From an uncultured Ruminococcus sp. (GTDB taxonomy: Bacteria > Bacillota > Clostridia > Oscillospirales > Acutalibacteraceae), in the NCBI GenBank assembly GCA_951800855.1, contig CATOLC010000048.1, forward strand, positions 1-6,642: a DNA stretch of 6,642 nt, in the 5' to 3' direction. Below the pieces are notes generated by a model. It was not told where the DNA came from. It was given only the letters and a program-made list of their open reading frames with translations, and did no database searches. Positions 6,142-6,642 of the stretch are shown piece by piece. The position numbers were made by a program, and so were the translations under genes. Position 1 is the stretch's first letter, and every line of letters starts with the position of its first letter.

Positions 6142-6597
6142 ATGAATTTTGAAAAAGAGAAAATGGGTTTAGCTGCTAAAATCAGCGCAGCTATAGTTTT
6201 AGGCGTAGGTTTTATGGGGGTTCTTCCCAGCGTGATGCCAAATAGCAGTGTGGTAAGTGCAGAAAAAATTACGATAGACGCTAACAATTTTAATGAGTTT
6301 TATGATGTACAAACCAAAACTTTAACTATCCCAGCCATAAAAGGTGATGACACCCTGTCATATAACTTAAGTAAAGATCTTAAAAACGAAGTAGAACATG
6401 TTACGATTTTAAATGGAGCAACAACGATTCCCCCTGGAGCTTTTATGGATTTTGCCAATCTTAAGTCTGTTACTATTCCTAATAGTGTAACATCAATTCA
6501 GAACGGCGCTTTCTGGTGGTGTAACAAACTTACCTCCGTTACTATCCCTGAGAATGTAACATCAATTGGGGACCGTGCCTTTGCAGCGTGCTATTGA
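6142..6597 (+). CDS. Secreted BspA-type leucine-rich-repeat protein, interrupted by TGA and cut by the window end
   Basis: The ATG at 6142 is preceded by AAAAGGAG (6127-6134) at seven bases. Residues 1-40 form a Sec signal peptide: a charged start (MNFEKEK), a hydrophobic core (ISAAIVLGVGFMGVLPSVM) and a likely cleavage site at VVSA/EK. A spacer follows (about residues 41-83), then 23-residue repeats of the LRR_5/BspA type with the pattern L-x-S-V-T-I-P-x-x-V-T-S-I-x-x-x-A-F-x-x-C. Members of this family are usually long exported proteins that bind host or matrix targets. Here the frame stops at TGA 6595-6597 after 151 residues, at the last position of the third repeat, but a fourth repeat continues in the same frame to the window edge. 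The gene is thus probably a recent nonsense mutant (pseudogene), unless TGA is read through or is a sequencing error. No anchoring domain is present in the visible part. Confidence 0.85.
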   Translation: MNFEKEKMGLAAKISAAIVLGVGFMGVLPSVMPNSSVVSAEKITIDANNFNEFYDVQTKTLTIPAIKGDDTLSYNLSKDLKNEVEHVTILNGATTIPPGAFMDFANLKSVTIPNSVTSIQNGAFWWCNKLTSVTIPENVTSIGDRAFAACY

Positions 6598-6642
6598 CTT
6601 AAGTTCATTGATATCCCTGAGAGCGTAACATCAATTGGGAAC
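6391..6642 (+). repeat. 69-bp tandem repeats encoding BspA-type leucine-rich repeats
   Basis: Units begin at 6391, 6460, 6529 and 6598, exactly 69 bases apart; the fourth is cut by the window end. Nucleotide identity is highest around the stretch coding for IP-x-x-VTSI (TGTAACATCAATT or CGTAACATCAATT in units 2-4). The final codon of the unit is AAT (Asn) in the first, AAA (Lys) in the second and TGA in the third. The conserved register across the TGA shows that the downstream part was coding until recently or still is. Confidence 0.9.

Overview
The window looks like chromosomal DNA from an AT-rich Gram-positive bacterium, most likely Bacillota of the class Clostridia. The evidence is strong AGGAGG-type ribosome binding sites before every confident gene, sigma-A-type promoters with near-consensus boxes, and ribosomal proteins L13 and S9 with Clostridia-like wording (L13 starts [20 protein letters not shown] and keeps the EHNNQAQKP signature). 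All four complete genes end in TAA. The low G+C, an interrupted surface-protein gene and two large unrecognised genes would fit a host-associated lineage, but the species cannot be read from the sequence.

Layout. Positions 1-265 are a non-coding leader holding a large inverted repeat, a near-perfect TTGACA/TATAAT promoter whose spacer contains a run of seven G, and a 20-bp palindrome just at the expected transcription start. This drives a 941-codon gene (266-3091, plus strand) for an unrecognised modular protein. The protein has two clear copies of a ~134-residue domain, three probable copies of another ~105-residue domain, and Ser/Ala/Pro-rich linkers. The gene carries a run of eight G inside its coding region, and its middle is far richer in G+C than its ends. 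Positions 3092-3224 are a convergent intergenic region with two hairpins that suit termination of the minus-strand ribosomal operon. That operon is rplM-rpsI (4071 down to 3225), overlapping by 8 bases and with its own promoter. Upstream of it on the same strand is a 513-codon gene (5772 down to 4231) for an AT-rich helical protein with a C-terminal pair of membrane helices. A divergent intergenic region (5773-6141) carries promoters for this gene and for a secreted BspA-type leucine-rich-repeat protein that begins at 6142. The latter's reading frame meets a TGA at 6595-6597, yet the 23-residue repeat continues in the same frame to the end of the window.

How the genes relate. Only rplM-rpsI is a conventional functional unit (translation). 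The 941-codon gene is the most interesting locus: a poly-G run in the promoter spacer and a second one in the coding region would together give two ways to switch the same gene on and off by slippage, a pattern known for phase-variable genes in other bacteria. The 513-codon gene and the BspA-type gene are divergent accessory genes, one for a membrane-anchored helical protein and one for a secreted protein. No mobile element, CRISPR array, tRNA or rRNA was recognised.
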